Positions 45,286 to 57,436 of a stretch of DNA of 64,000 bases are shown here, piece by piece. Source of the stretch: Brasenia schreberi. Taxonomy: Eukaryota > Streptophyta > Magnoliopsida > Nymphaeales > Cabombaceae. The DNA is taken from positions 9,403,501-9,467,500 of the forward strand of contig JAYKKT010000089.1 in assembly GCA_036023115.1 (NCBI GenBank), written 5' to 3'. The notes under the pieces are model-generated. The model was given only the letters and a program-made list of their open reading frames with translations. It did not search any database and had not been told where the DNA came from. Position numbers and translations under genes: made by a program. How positions within the stretch are numbered: position 1 is the first letter of the stretch; the number at the start of each line of letters is the position of its first letter.

Positions 45286-46168
45286 GATCCACAATGGGGT
45301 GAGGTGGGGCGACTGCCCCACTAAAAATTTGAAAAAGTTTGGACCATGTTCTTGAAATTCAAACAAATTGTTAAGAGTGTCCCACACAAATCTACAAACC
45401 ATCCCACCCAAATTTTAGAAGAATAAAGTGGCCGTTCATAAGTAAAATAGTTTTAACCACTTAATAGAGTTTTTATCAGTTATTTTGGATCAAATATATT
45501 TGAAACGGGATTCTAATACAATCAACCAAAATTAGAGTTTTGAGTAGCAACGAGAATTCCTCTTTGGTCGTTATGCTTCTACTCGTGTTCTCTTCTCTTT
45601 CAAATCACCTGACCCTATGTTCTTCGCCATCAGCCTCATCAGATTTGAAACGAGAAACTAATACTACAGAGCTTCTTGTAGAATCAAATATGTTAATCAT
45701 TCTTTTCAGTTTTAGGTGATAGTATGGACATATAGAATTAGGGCTTTGGATAGTGTTTTTTTGCATAAATTCATGTTGAATAAGGGTTTGATTCTATCTT
45801 GATTTTGCATTTAAATTAGGTTCCACTAATTGTATGTTGATTAAATTTTAAGATTAATTTGTATCTCTTACTCAAGATATATAATTAGGTTTAGAATTTT
45901 TATGTCTCATACATTGTTAATCATAATATTGTTCAACAAGGTTATATTTCATCTTTTAAAATCATTACACCTGGTGCCTCATATTCCTTAGATTGCCGAC
46001 CCAATCTGCTTCCCATGGTTCCACCTAGCTCTTTTTACCTGTTTAACTAGATATGGTTTTGGTTTATAAGCACACACACCTACTTGACTACTACTTCTCA
46101 ATGTTAGCCTTATTCTTAATCTTCACCTCAACAACAGAATCTATTGCCTAGAGTTCTTAGAATATTAA

Positions 46169-46199
<31 letters not shown>

Positions 46200-46471
46200 G
46201 CTAAACACTTATGTACTATGTATATGAGTGGGGGCTAAGTAGAGTTGGATAATTTTAATATTTATTACATGGTTCTTTAATTGTGTATTTTGGTGTAGAC
46301 TTATCCTTAATCTTGAATTTGTTTCTCATATACTTTACGATGAATTTGTTATTTTTCGTTGTTGAATAGTACATAGATTTAGTTACATTTAAATTTTTTT
46401 AGCTTAAATGTTATGTTTTTATACCTTATTTTTTACCCCACTTGAAATAAATTCCTTGATCTGCCACTATA
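45286..46471. repeat. Dispersed repeat of about 1.2 kb flanked by TA tracts
   Basis: The left edge reads gatccacaatggggtgaggtg then gccccactaaaaatttgaaaa; the right edge reads taccccacttgaaataaattccttgatctgccac. Both edges abut tatatata. Plants carry abundant repeats with CCCCACT-AAAATTT and CCCCTTGAAA-type ends, and this has the same look. No coding capacity found. Includes (TA)n at 46172-46199. Confidence 0.35.
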
Positions 46472-46531
46472 TATATAAAAACTAGTATATGTTAAGTACT
46501 AATAAATCCAAACAAATACCCATCATTAATG

Positions 46532-46548
46532 TTTCGTGACATATGATT
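46532..46548. repeat. Target-site duplication, left copy (LINE copy 3)
   Basis: tttcgtgacatatgatt, identical over 17 bp to 47095-47111. Confidence 0.9.
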
Positions 46549-47094
46549 ACAACAACAAACAACAACAACAACAGCTAAGCCTTTTCCCATACTAGACGGG
46601 GTTGGCTACATGGATTCTTTGTTTCCACAGATCCCTATCGTGTGCCATGTTAGCAGTTAACTCCCAATAAACGATCATTCTTTATTGTTTCTTTCCAACA
46701 CTTTTGTGGTCGTCCTCTACCTCTTTTAATACTTTCCAAATTTAATTTTTCTAACCTTCTTCGAGGTTCTTCTTTTGATCTTCTTTCTATATTTCCAAAC
46801 CATCTTAAATGATGTTCTCTCATTTTATCCTCTATTGGTGTCACTCCTAATTTGTTTCTAATAACCTCATTATGTATACGGTCTTTTCTTTTATGACCAC
46901 TCATTTATCTCAACATCTTCATTTCTGTCACAGACATCTTTTGTATATGTCTATGATTAATTGCCCAACACTCAGAACCATAAAACATGGCACGCCTAAT
47001 TGCTGCTCTATAATATTTACCTTTTAATTTTAATGGTATCTTCTTATCACAAAGAATACCAAATGCTCCTCTCCATTTTATCTCAACATCTTCA
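46549..47094 (-). mobile_element. RTE-type LINE, copy 3 (5'-truncated)
   Basis: A minus-strand copy of the last 550 bp of the [110 protein letters not shown]. It ends in the (AAC)n form of the (GTT)n tail at 46549-46573. A perfect 17-bp duplication surrounds it. The 5' junction carries a 22-bp copy of internal LINE sequence. Confidence 0.92.
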
Positions 47095-47111
47095 TTTCGT
47101 GACATATGATT
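47095..47111. repeat. Target-site duplication, right copy (LINE copy 3)
   Basis: Perfect 17-bp match to 46532-46548. Confidence 0.9.
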
Positions 47112-47195
47112 GAAATTTAAAATTTAGAAAGCAAAATGTTCATTTGATAGTGTACCCACAAAAAGTACACTTTTACTTTTTAAACCAGTACATGT

Positions 47196-47468
47196 TAGGT
47201 GGAGATCGGTTTAGAACTAGCTTAGTGTTTCAACCGGAATGGAGCCGAGCCTAAACCTACTGAAACAGGAATCGGTGAAACCAGATGCTGAATCGGGTTT
47301 GGAACCAAGGGTCTCCTGGTTTGGTTGCAGTTGCATCTTTCATGAAACCGGAACTTGACCGAAACCGGAACCAATGGGAACTGGTTCCAAGGCAATTTAA
47401 GACTGAAACTGATACTGTCCCAAATTCGGTGGTTCTAGGTTTCAGGGTAACCGGAACCGGCCATGTCT
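47196..47468. repeat. AACCGG-rich dispersed repeat, copy 2
   Basis: Dense gaaaccggaac, gaccgaaaccggaacc and taaccggaaccggcc words. Same family look as 51822-51995 and 63620-63905. Confidence 0.5.
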
Positions 47469-50409
47469 AGCCAATAATATATTCATGGTACAATATTTGA
47501 ATAGCTTGCTAATTTAAATTATTTTTAGGAAATGAAAAAAGATAAACTACATTAAATATCGTATTAATTTGTCGTTACCCTAATGATATAGGCTCCAAAA
47601 TATTACAGCACTTTTTCCCATTCGAAGCCTTCATACCCAGACCCTTCGCTTAGAAAGAGAAAGGGGAGAAATTGATCAAAGCCACAATAAATAAGTGCAA
47701 GTGCTGTCCATTTAGAAAAAACTTTTAAAAAATGCTGTTTGACAATTAAAGGAGACGAACAAATCGAACAAGATCGCTTCATCGCTAATTCGTCAACTGA
47801 AATTCTTTTGTTCTTGTTCAGCTTGTTAGCTCATCTGAGCCAAGACAAACAGAAAACCAAAATGAGCTGAGCTGCTCATTAAAGATTAAGCTATATTTTA
47901 TCAAGTAATTTTCTTAGAAAATCTATTTTATGCAGGAATAATTAAGTTAAAATTACAAAATCTATTTCTTTATGTAGGAATAATTAAGTTAAAATTGTAC
48001 TTGGTATAATTTCCTTTTAAAAGAGAAACGCTTTTATCATTGAATTATTTTATGCTCACCCAGTTGGTTTGGTTAACATGGTTTTCCAGTACACGTGTGA
48101 ATACACGCACAGATGTTTTTTTTGTATGTGTGATTGTGCACATACCCGCAGAGACCCCTCGAGTAAAAGAAGGATGCTCAAATATAACTTAAAGTATTTT
48201 GACGTATGAAACCTAATTTATATAAATATATATATATTGGAACATGTTATAGATGAAATGTAGGGAATGACAATGAGTTCATGAATTCAAAAAAGAGGTA
48301 ACACTTTCTTTTATTTATTTTCTCTTATAATTTGTTTTAAAGGATTTCATTGCTCTCCTTGTTCCGTCTCCATCCCTGTTTCCATTTTCCAAATTCGTCC
48401 CGTTCAAAACGTGTTCCAGCCGAGAGTGGGAGATCCCCTCCCTATGAACATAGGTATGTGTTTTGTGTGTCTTAATAATTACTCAATTTGCATCTTTTCT
48501 CTTTTTCTCTATGGTCACAAGCTTTAATGGTTCCAGCCCTCAATCCTTTGCCCCGGGAACCATTGAGAAAAGGTCCTACGCTACTAATGTTGGGTGGGTC
48601 CTGGGGGCCCTTAGCAGCACAACAACGGCCCTAGAACAACATCAACATGACCCAACTCTTTTGAAAGGGTCAGGTTCAGGTTCAAACCCGAGTTTATATG
48701 ATTAGTCAGCTATAAGATCTGAAGAATGTGGATTCAATTAAATTTGGTTTCAGATATGGGTTCATATAAAGGACCCAAGCAAATTTTAAGAAGAATTATC
48801 AAAAGGAGATCGGGCACCCAAGGTTTCTTAATTAAAACAATGTCTCTCACTACATTAACGATATCTGGGCATTTTTCAACTTGATTATTATGGTTTAAAA
48901 ATATCGCCATAATAACTTGTGGTTTCTATCGTCTATCAAGTTAGTCGAAACACACTAACAACATTATTACCTGAAGATGATGTGGAAGAAGATGGTTTCA
49001 CGGGCCCATGATAATGTGGTTGCTAATTTATCAATCATGTTATTATTTAATGTTAAATTATAATTTAGTATAACTTTACTATTGTTGAACTCACAATACA
49101 CTCATTATTAATGTTAGAGGATATTTAATATTTGTTATATTTAGATTTAATATAATTTGATATTTAAGTATAATATTAAACATAAATTGAGGTGAGGCAA
49201 CTCATGTGATAAGTGATGTTAATGTGGTATTTTATCAATTAATATAATTTGATGTGATAATTGATGTATCACCTCGTATTAAGATAACAATATTAACCTT
49301 TTCAAAGCACATGTGCCCAAATGAAAAATAATCAAACCATGGGTTACTTTTGTTAAGTTCTTCCTAAAAGCTAAATGGTGTCGATTGTTGAACTAACTAT
49401 CATGGGCTCGACTCCCATGTGTGCTTGTTGTTTGAACAAACCACACCCAGTAGAATGGGGACTTGGTCTCAAAGAGGGGCTGGTAAATGAACCGTTCACT
49501 CATGGTTTGGCTAGGTTTCCACGTTTGATTCATGGTCTCAACAAGGCAAATACACTTTGATCGTTGAGCTAATACTAACTGAATATGAACAAATACATGT
49601 TCAGTTAGCTCAACTACTATTAACGAGTTTCTTAGTATGCAGAGCTTTTGTGTACATATTATTTTAGAAAAACCTTGTTAATGCAACTAAGTGTAAGTAT
49701 TGAGCTCTTATACATAGAACAGTTTCTTGAGTGGTCGGCGTTAGAGAAATTGGACTTCACATCTTAAAAAATATTGTTATTTTTTGAGATGCCATAAATA
49801 CTAACCTTTAAGTTTATTTGTTACCAATGTAGACAAATAACTGAAATGCAGTGGGTCTTGACAAACACTTTCAGGTTACAATGAAGGACCTCCGTTAAAC
49901 AGACCGCCAAAACAAAGATGATAATATTAAAAATCCAATTAATGCTACAAATTGACTTGTAAATTCTTTTGAAAAGGTATGAAAGACTCGCACCGTGAGA
50001 GAAAAGTTGGGTCAATCTCATTTAACAACACTACTGTATATGAACATAGTAAAGATGTGATTCATGTGGTGCTGCTATAAATGAGCATAATTGTCACTCC
50101 ATAAAGTGGTTTTAAGTGACTTTTAGTGTCATAATATAAGTTGCTAGCTACACGATAAGTTATACCACTATCAAGTGGTACTAATGAGCACAATTACCAC
50201 TTAAGAAATGACTTTTAGTATCACAACATAGCTACTAATTGCATCATGAGTTACAACCCCTCTAAAGTGTTACTAGTAAGTATAAGTAACACTCAAGAAA
50301 GTGACTTTTAATACCACAAGATGAATGTCAAAACCTTTCACCAAGTATTTTAGAAATCACCCAAAACTAAGCGGGTTGCTCTAACATAATTGAATCATCA
50401 AAGCTGCTG
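47469..50409. other. Gene-poor AT-rich spacer
   Basis: No gene seen. Between 50050 and 50330 there are loose repeats of a unit around gactttta(g/a)t..cacaa with actaatgagcac. A tRNA-like gggctcgactccc near 49400 may be a SINE fragment. Confidence 0.4.
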
Positions 50410-50515
50410 CATAACAAGCAATAGCTCACCTGGCTACGAGGTCGACTCACAAATTGCAGGTAACGAGTTTGATACCTGGGGCATGCATTTGTCTTGGGCC
50501 TCCCTGTTGTACCCA
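50410..50515 (+). mobile_element. SINE-like family B, copy 3
   Basis: caagcaatagctcacctgg, then gaggtcgactcacaaattgcagg, B-box-like gagtttgatacctgg, then cttgggcctccctgttg. Same order as the reverse complements of 31056-31172 and 33356-33462. Confidence 0.55.
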
Positions 50516-50996
50516 ACTAAGGGATTGAAGTATGGTGTGTAGCTCATCTAACTCAGCTCGTGTTTGTTTCACAATCACCTAAAGGTCGAATTATCTAACC
50601 AGGCTATGAACAGCCGTTATGTGGTTCGCTCAGCTCGTTTACCACTCTTTTCACAGAGTCTCAATCCGACCTTTCGGAAACCGATTCCTAAGACTTCTTT
50701 GAGATACAAAGTATTTATAAAGAGGACACCTTTATTTTCTCGAATGCTAATCGCGGTGCCCAACCCTCAAATGGAACCACTCACAAATCTCGATCTAGGA
50801 AACTATCGGTAAGAGAAGACTTTAAAAACCTGGGTTCAATAGGTGAACTCCTTCAATATATACATATATATAATATGGATCATGTCCACTTTAACACGTT
50901 CATTTATGTCACCCATTAATTTTTGGTAGTATGAGTATAATTTACAATAATAATCCTAAAAAATAATAGTCAAATTTAGTGGTAAACAAGATCCAA

Positions 50997-51044
<48 letters not shown>

Positions 51045-51821
51045 ATATTCTATGCACATTCGTTCATGCTCAAATCTTGTTAAGATTAGTGATTGAAATC
51101 CTTAAAGCAAAAAGTAAAATAGTATAAGGTGCATTTTATGGGTATGTAAAAAGTATAAGAATACCTTTTTAAATTTAAATTTCAATATTTTTGAGGATAT
51201 TTGAACATGATTGAAAGTGTACAAATTTATCACCTTCTCTCTTTATATATATATATATATAAAGAGAATGCATGGATATGCTTATCATAAACGCTATTTA
51301 TTCATATTTAATTATTGTTTTTGAGAATATATATATAATAATAATATTTTTAATATTTTAATTTTTTAAAATATATTTATGTAACTAAAAACAATGAATA
51401 AGCATGAATAATCATATCATAAGTAGACATAATCCAGTTTTCATATATATATATATATATATAGGGAGAGAGAGAGAGAGAGAGGCATGCAGTGGGCTAT
51501 CCGGTCAACTTTGGCATATCGGATCATTTTGACCCTCCTTTAGGGACAGTAGCCCCAAATCAATTCCACATAAGTTGCATGTCTTGCAGACCACTCGCTA
51601 TTAACTTCCACATTTATTGAATGCATTCAATAAGTTGTTTTTTCTCAAAAGCAATTAATTTAGTTTTAAATACACTCTGCATATCACCTAGGCATGAATA
51701 GGTATAGATACCCATGGTCTAGACTTTACAGTAATAATGTGTATCAACTTGAATTCCTGGCATTCGATATTCGCATCAACTTGCATTCCATCTAGATCAG
51801 AGGTTCGAATCCTGTTTCACC
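50516..51821. other. AT-rich spacer with TA microsatellites
   Basis: (TA)n at 51001-51040, 51244-51262 and 51444-51464, the last running into (GA)n at 51467-51484. No gene seen. Confidence 0.5.
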
Positions 51822-51995
51822 TTTTTTAAAACCAGAACTAGAATCAAACAGAAACAAGTGGTTTCAAACAACCGGTTTCAATATTTTTAAATTTTTTAAT
51901 AAAATTATCAGTTCCAGGTTTCAAACATGTAGTTCAAGAACCATCACCGAAACCAATCAACTGCCAGTTCGGTTCCGGTTCCGGTTCCGGTCATC
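51822..51995. repeat. AACCGG-rich dispersed repeat, copy 3
   Basis: Contains taataaaattatcagttccagg followed by ccgaaacc and (ggttcc)n at 51969-51991. Copy at 63620-63905 has the parallel taataaaattacccactcc...ccgaaacc. Confidence 0.5.
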
Positions 51996-52216
51996 ATGTC
52001 TACGAAGGATCATGACTATGATTGCACCTGTAATGTAGCTCTATTATCTTTCTATAATGTAAAATATTTTATATTTCATATAAAAGTTTCCCATTTTCTA
52101 GTTGTATCTTTGGTGAGAAAAGGAGTTCGAAGAGACTTTGTTGTCACAAACCCCAATCTGAAATCTGGGTCTTCGCACGAGAGTAATTCCGCCCTCCACC
52201 GTTCTTTATGAACAGG

Positions 52217-52334
<118 letters not shown>

Positions 52335-52838
52335 TATGTAAAACTACAAGCTTGTCAAATTAGAAAAGAAGAAGCTTGTCATATTTGTTAATACACAAAG
52401 CAAGAAAATTACCAGTTAAAACACCATTACAGAAGTTCGAAACCAGACCCTGAGCAGAGACGCTTTAGCTCTTACCCATCTTCCACGCTGCATCTGCTCC
52501 ACAACCAGATCACCAAGGTTCACCCAACAAAGCTCTTCAACAAAAGATAAGAGGACATTAAAACCAAGCACCCAAATAGAGTTATGTCATGAACCAAACA
52601 GTAAAAACCTTCTTGGCTAATTTACAGTTCTTGCAACCCGTCTTTTGATCAATTCCGACATGATCAGCCAGGAATTCACCACTGACTGCGATCCAACCAG
52701 GCTGGAGCCTGATCCCCGTTTCCTACTATACAAAGAATTCACACATTTTGGCTCCGCAGATATCAGACCTTTTAAGCAGGCCAACAAGCCGGCAGGAATT
52801 AGTAAAACACAGAAGGCTCCCAACAATGCCGGTTTTCC

Positions 52839-55800
52839 TCAAGCTACATTTCCATGATCAGAAGCATCTTCATAATAATAAGGTGAAAGCTTCCCATCTT
52901 TCTTAATAGGGCTGCTTTTCTCATCATTACTGCTTTCTAGAAGTAGCTTAACCACTCTTCTCATGGTAGGCCGGTTGATTGGGAGAGGGCTCGTGCATAG
53001 GCGACCGACGTTCAGAACCCTCCACATTTCGTCCTTGAAGCCACTGTCAGCAAGCCTGGGATCAAGCGCGTGATCCACCCCTTTCTCTTCCAGGGTGGTG
53101 CTCACCCACTTCACAAGGTGCTTGCTCTCCCCATACTCAACCTCAACCGGCTGTTTTCCCGTCACCAATTCCAGGATCACCACTCCAAAGCTGTATATGT
53201 CACTCTTCTCGTTCACCCTTAGTGTATATGCATACTCTGAATCAAGATTAAATGATAACATCTAGTCAAGATATTGCAACTCTTTCAACAGAGAATATAA
53301 GCGTTTAAAGCGCGACAAGATTATTAAAGTGTCTGAACAATGCCGGATCTACAAAAACATGTATGGATGGGGTGAGTTGCATATTGGTACAGAGATGCAA
53401 GAATTTACACATTAATGAACATATTGAAAGAGAAAATAGAGCAGGATAGAGAACTAGCAGTTTGATTCATGTAAATCAGTATCTAGCAGGAAACGAACCC
53501 ACAAGAAAAGATCAACAGAAACAAATATGGCATCTGTTCAGATGAATGCACCCATAATTTGGTATCGAGAAGATTAAATGCATCAGATACATCAAAAAAC
53601 AAATGATAACGATTAAACTTGATGTTGGCTGTCAAAAAATAAATCCAGTTTGCAGACCCACAAAATTTTCTGGTTTTAGAGTTTTCGGCAAGCGGTCGCC
53701 TCACCCTGCCCATGTAGGTTTCATGCTGAGTTTCTGAAGCTCAAATAGATAGTTCCAATACAAGAACCCGAACCGTATAATGCAAAAAGATGAACTCACA
53801 TACCAACAACAATAATAGAAAAGAAAACCAGTTCCTCTTTTTAGCCCCCAACTACAAATAAAGAACTTATTTTGCACTATTCGGTACTAGGAATAATTCA
53901 AGTTTCAGATTTGGCACCAATTTATGATCAAGAGTTCAGAACAAGGACGGACACGTACCAAACATGGGAATCGGAATCCTAAAGGGAATGAAACATCCGA
54001 TATATAAAAAAAAAGCAGACGAAGAAGCATCAAAACCTCACTTACGAGATCCCATGAGAAAGAGAGAGAGATTTGGCACCAAATATAGAAGAGGACCAAA
54101 AGGGCACCAAAATCTCACCCCCACGAAAATAACACCAAAGAGCATAAAATCCTCAGACCCACGAAAAAAAAATAGAGAGAGAGAGAGAGGGAGACCTGGT
54201 GCGATGTAGCCTAAAGAACCAGCAACAGCAGACATGGAATCCTGACCCTTATTGCCATAAGTCTCGAGTATCTTCGCCACCCCAAAATCAGCCACCCTTG
54301 CACCGAACTCTGCATCCAACAAGATGTTATTCGACTTCACATCCCTGTGAATGATCGGCGGCACGCAATCATGGTGGAGATAAGACAGCCCCTCTGCGGC
54401 ATCGACGGCGATCTTATACCTAGTCGGCCAGTCGAGCAATCCGGCCTTGCTGCTGTGCAAGAAATCACCCAAACTGCCGTTTGGCATGCACTCATATACT
54501 AAGAGCTTGCAATCTCTGTTGGTACAGCTGCACCATAGCTTCACTATGTTCTTATGCCGGATTTTTCCGAGGGTCGCTACCTCGGCCTCGAACCCGTTGT
54601 CGCCGTGGGAGTCGTCGTTCTCGGCCTTCGTCGGAGTCGCCCAGAGCCGCTTCACTGCGACGGTCTCACCGTTGCCCAGCACCGCCTTGTAGACCTTTCC
54701 GGCGCCACCGCTGCCGATCACATTGTCTTCATCCAAACTGTCCAGAATTTCGTACTCATTGAAGCCTAATTTGTGAAAAGATGTCAGCGTCCATCTGGAT
54801 TTATCGGCGGCCTTCGTCTCCTCCGATAGCCGGTAGCTCCGGTACCGGAAGTAAAAGACTGCGATTCCGGCAATGAAGATGATTCCGGTGATGAAGAAGA
54901 GCGATCGGAGAAGCCAAAGTAAAGTGCGGTGCTTCGCTTTGCCTTCTTGTAGGTGAGAACACGAGCGGATGAAGCTCGCTCCTCCATTGCTGCAGAGATC
55001 GGGATTGTTCAGGAAGCTTGATTCGTAGATTTTGTTGTTGAATAGAGGTGGAATGCTGCCAGAGAGACGGTTGTTCGAGAGATTAAGTGAATTGAGCTTC
55101 AAATTTTGCAGTCCCAGTGGGATCGATCCAGTGAGCGAGTTACCAGAAAGATCGAGATAGTTCAATGCGGGTAGCGTGCCTAGTTGAAGCGGGATCGATC
55201 CAGTAAGATCGTTGTTGGCAAGATCGAGCTCGCTGAGCTGCTTCCATGACCGGAAATCGGTGGGTAGATCACCGAGTAGCTCATTTCCACGGAGGTTGAC
55301 CTTGGCGAGAAAAGGAAGAGCGAGAAGTCCCTCAGGAAGAGGACCTGTGAAGGAGTTCCCGTCACCGGAGAACTCAACGAGGCTCTGGAGGTCGCCGATC
55401 TCCGGCGGGATCTCGCCAGTGAAGCTATTTCCAGAAAGGATGAGCTGCGAAAGGTTGCCGGCGTTCCCTATGGAAGGCGAAATGGAGCCGGAAAGACGGT
55501 TCCCGGAGAGCTCGAGCAGCGAGACGTGCGGGAGGCCCCAGAACGAGGCCGGAACCTCGCCAAAGAGTGCGTTTCCCTTCATCCTGACTCTGTTCAAGCT
55601 CGTACAGTCGCCGTAGCCCGGCGGAATTGATCCCGCGAACGAGTTGCTCAGTAGCACCATGTCCGTCAGCTTCTTCCCACCACAGAGGTGCGGGGGTAGC
55701 TCGCCAGAGAACTGGTTAAACGAGAGATCCACCATCGTTAGCGGTGAGTGTCGGCCTAGGTCAGGCGGCAACGCGCCAGAGAGGCGGTTGTTGAACAGCT

Positions 55801-56857
55801 TGAGCTCATACAGATTCGTCGAGTTCACGATTTCCGGCGGCAAGCCGCCCGTGAGAAGGTTCTCGTAAAGGTTCAGAGACTCAAGCTTCAGGCTGCACAA
55901 TCCAGCGGGGATTTCGCCGGAGAGCTGGTTGGATGACGCGTCGAAGCGTAGCAACGACTCCATGGCCTCCATCCCGGCCGGAATCTCGCCGGAGAGCGAG
56001 TTGTTGTAGAGCTCGATCTGCACAACCTTACGAAGCGCCGTAATCGACTGAGGAATTCGGCCAGTGAGGCTATTGCACGAGAGGTCCAGATTCGTTAAGT
56101 TTCCGAGCTTCCCAATAGACTCCGGTATCTCCCCGACGAGGCCGCATCCAGAAATCCAGAGATTCTCCAGTCCGGCGAGGTTCCCGATTTCCAGCGGTAG
56201 TCGACCGGGGACAAAAGGGTTCATAGTGAGATTAAGTTGCTGAAGCGTGGAGATTCCACCCAGTGCCGCCGGAATAGTCTCGTTAAGTAGATTATTCACG
56301 AGTGAAAGAACTCGGAGCCGACGGAATCTGGCGAAAGAGTTCGGAATCCCGCCGGACAAATTATTCGAAGACAAATCCAGATACTCAAGCTCCGGCAAGT
56401 CCGCCAGCGACTCCGGAATACTCCCCACGAGGAGATTCGAGGAAAGGTCGAGGTGCGTGAGCGATTTACACGAAGCTATATCCTCAGAGAGAGAAGAATT
56501 GATGCTGTTGTTAGCCAAAGACAGAAAGGAAAGCCGCGGAAGCCGGCAAAGGTCCAGCGGAAACGGTCCTTCGATGTTAGTAGATGAGAGGTCTATCGAA
56601 ACAACTCCTGCCGATGCCGACGAAGAGCCGTCACAGGTAACGCCATTCCATTTGCAAGGGTTATCATCTATTGGATTCCAGTCGGCCATGGCGGCGTCGG
56701 GGTCGAAAAGACCACGCTTTGCAGACAGCAAAAACAGTCCTTCTTGACTGAGAGACTGGCCGGACGGAAAATCCATGACCACGAAAACGATGAAAAAGTA
56801 AAGAAGTAGACAAGAACCCCTCGCCGGAGATGCTCCCATGGACGCCATGACTTTCAC
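52839..56857 (-). CDS. HSL1: HAESA-like LRR receptor kinase (HSL1 type), 2 exons, 1019 aa
   Basis: Exons 54196-56857 and 52839-53236. Junction CCAG|GTCTCC ... TTCAG|AG rebuilds [24 protein letters not shown]. Order: signal peptide (about 12-35), LRR N-terminal cap with CKWNGVTC, about 20 leucine-rich repeats (about 88-620), transmembrane helix (about 647-671), then kinase. Kinase motifs: GSGGAG loop 715-720, VAVK Lys736, HRD 837-839, DFG 857-859, so an RD kinase with all catalytic residues. Features of the HAESA/HSL group: SFHKLGFNEYEILDSLDEDNVIG, LGKIRHKNIVKLWC, LLVYECMPNGSLGD, and the tail DGKLSPYYYEDASDHGNVA. HAESA-type receptors bind IDA/IDL or CLE peptides with SERK co-receptors and signal organ abscission or growth (family knowledge). 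A single intron in the kinase domain is normal for the group. Start could be Met4 or Met7. Confidence 0.95.
53237..54195 (-). other. HSL1-like intron 1
   Basis: 959 bp. The 5' splice site is CCAG|GTCTCCCTCTCTCTC, a pyrimidine run of about 22 nt; the 3' site is ttgattCAG. Retention would end the protein after about 50 hydrophobic residues beyond GYIAP. Confidence 0.85.
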
Positions 56858-57327
56858 AAGACAGTGGCTCAGCGAGAGCAGCTCATGTTATTTCCTTTGT
56901 TTGGACAAGGAGGAAGAAGAGAGAGGAATGAAGGTAACGAAAAGAATAACACGCGTTAAGAAGAGTTGGCGCAACTGATTCGTGTCATGTCACCGAATCG
57001 TTACAATCAACAAAAGACCAAGCACCGTCCAAGCTTTATTTTCGTGTCAACTTCGGTGGACAAACTTGAATGTTTCGTGTTGCATCTGTGCCGGGTCACC
57101 GTTTTCTTTAAACAAACGGAAAGAAACTCAAGCACCGTCCCACTTCGTTCGTGTCAGTTTGGGTGAAGACGAAAATCTGACTTTTCTAGCAATACTGACT
57201 ATCGAGAGGCAAGTTTTCTTCCGTGCCCATTCGGTTTAATACAAACTATTGAGCTTTTGTATCGTGTGCATGTGCTGTGTCTTCACTTTTCTTTTTACGT
57301 AAAAGGAAAGAAACAGAACACCGAGAG
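56858..57327. other. HSL1-like 5' flank
   Basis: Promoter side of the kinase gene (minus strand). No motif called with confidence. The words caagcaccgtcc and cgtgtca...tt recur loosely at about 57019, 57130, 57437 and 57650, as if a short unit had been copied. Confidence 0.4.
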
Positions 57328-57436
57328 TGTTAGCTTACCGTTTTAGTATCATTGCTGTTTGATGGAGAGTTCGACTCTCAAAAGGTGCATGTGTGGGTGT
57401 GTTAGGCTTCGGCCTCTTCTTGTAAACAAAAAAAGA
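57328..57436 (+). mobile_element. tRNA-derived SINE-like unit, family A, copy 2
   Basis: A-box-like gttagcttaccgttttagtatc, B-box-like ggagagttcgactctc, then tgcatgtgtgggtgtg, ggcttcggcctc, ttcttgtaaacaaa and an A-run. Parallel to 11600-11719. Confidence 0.6.

Noticed and set aside
51790..51830. Possible tRNA gene (ggttcgaatcctg B box and TTTTTT)
   Set aside because: No acceptor stem, D-arm or anticodon arm at the right distance upstream; at most a tRNA-like fragment.
54038..54195. Kinase ending at GYIAPGLPLSLS with hydrophobic tail as the main protein
   Set aside because: The exon at 52839-53236 continues the kinase exactly with proper splice sites; the long frame is intron read-through.
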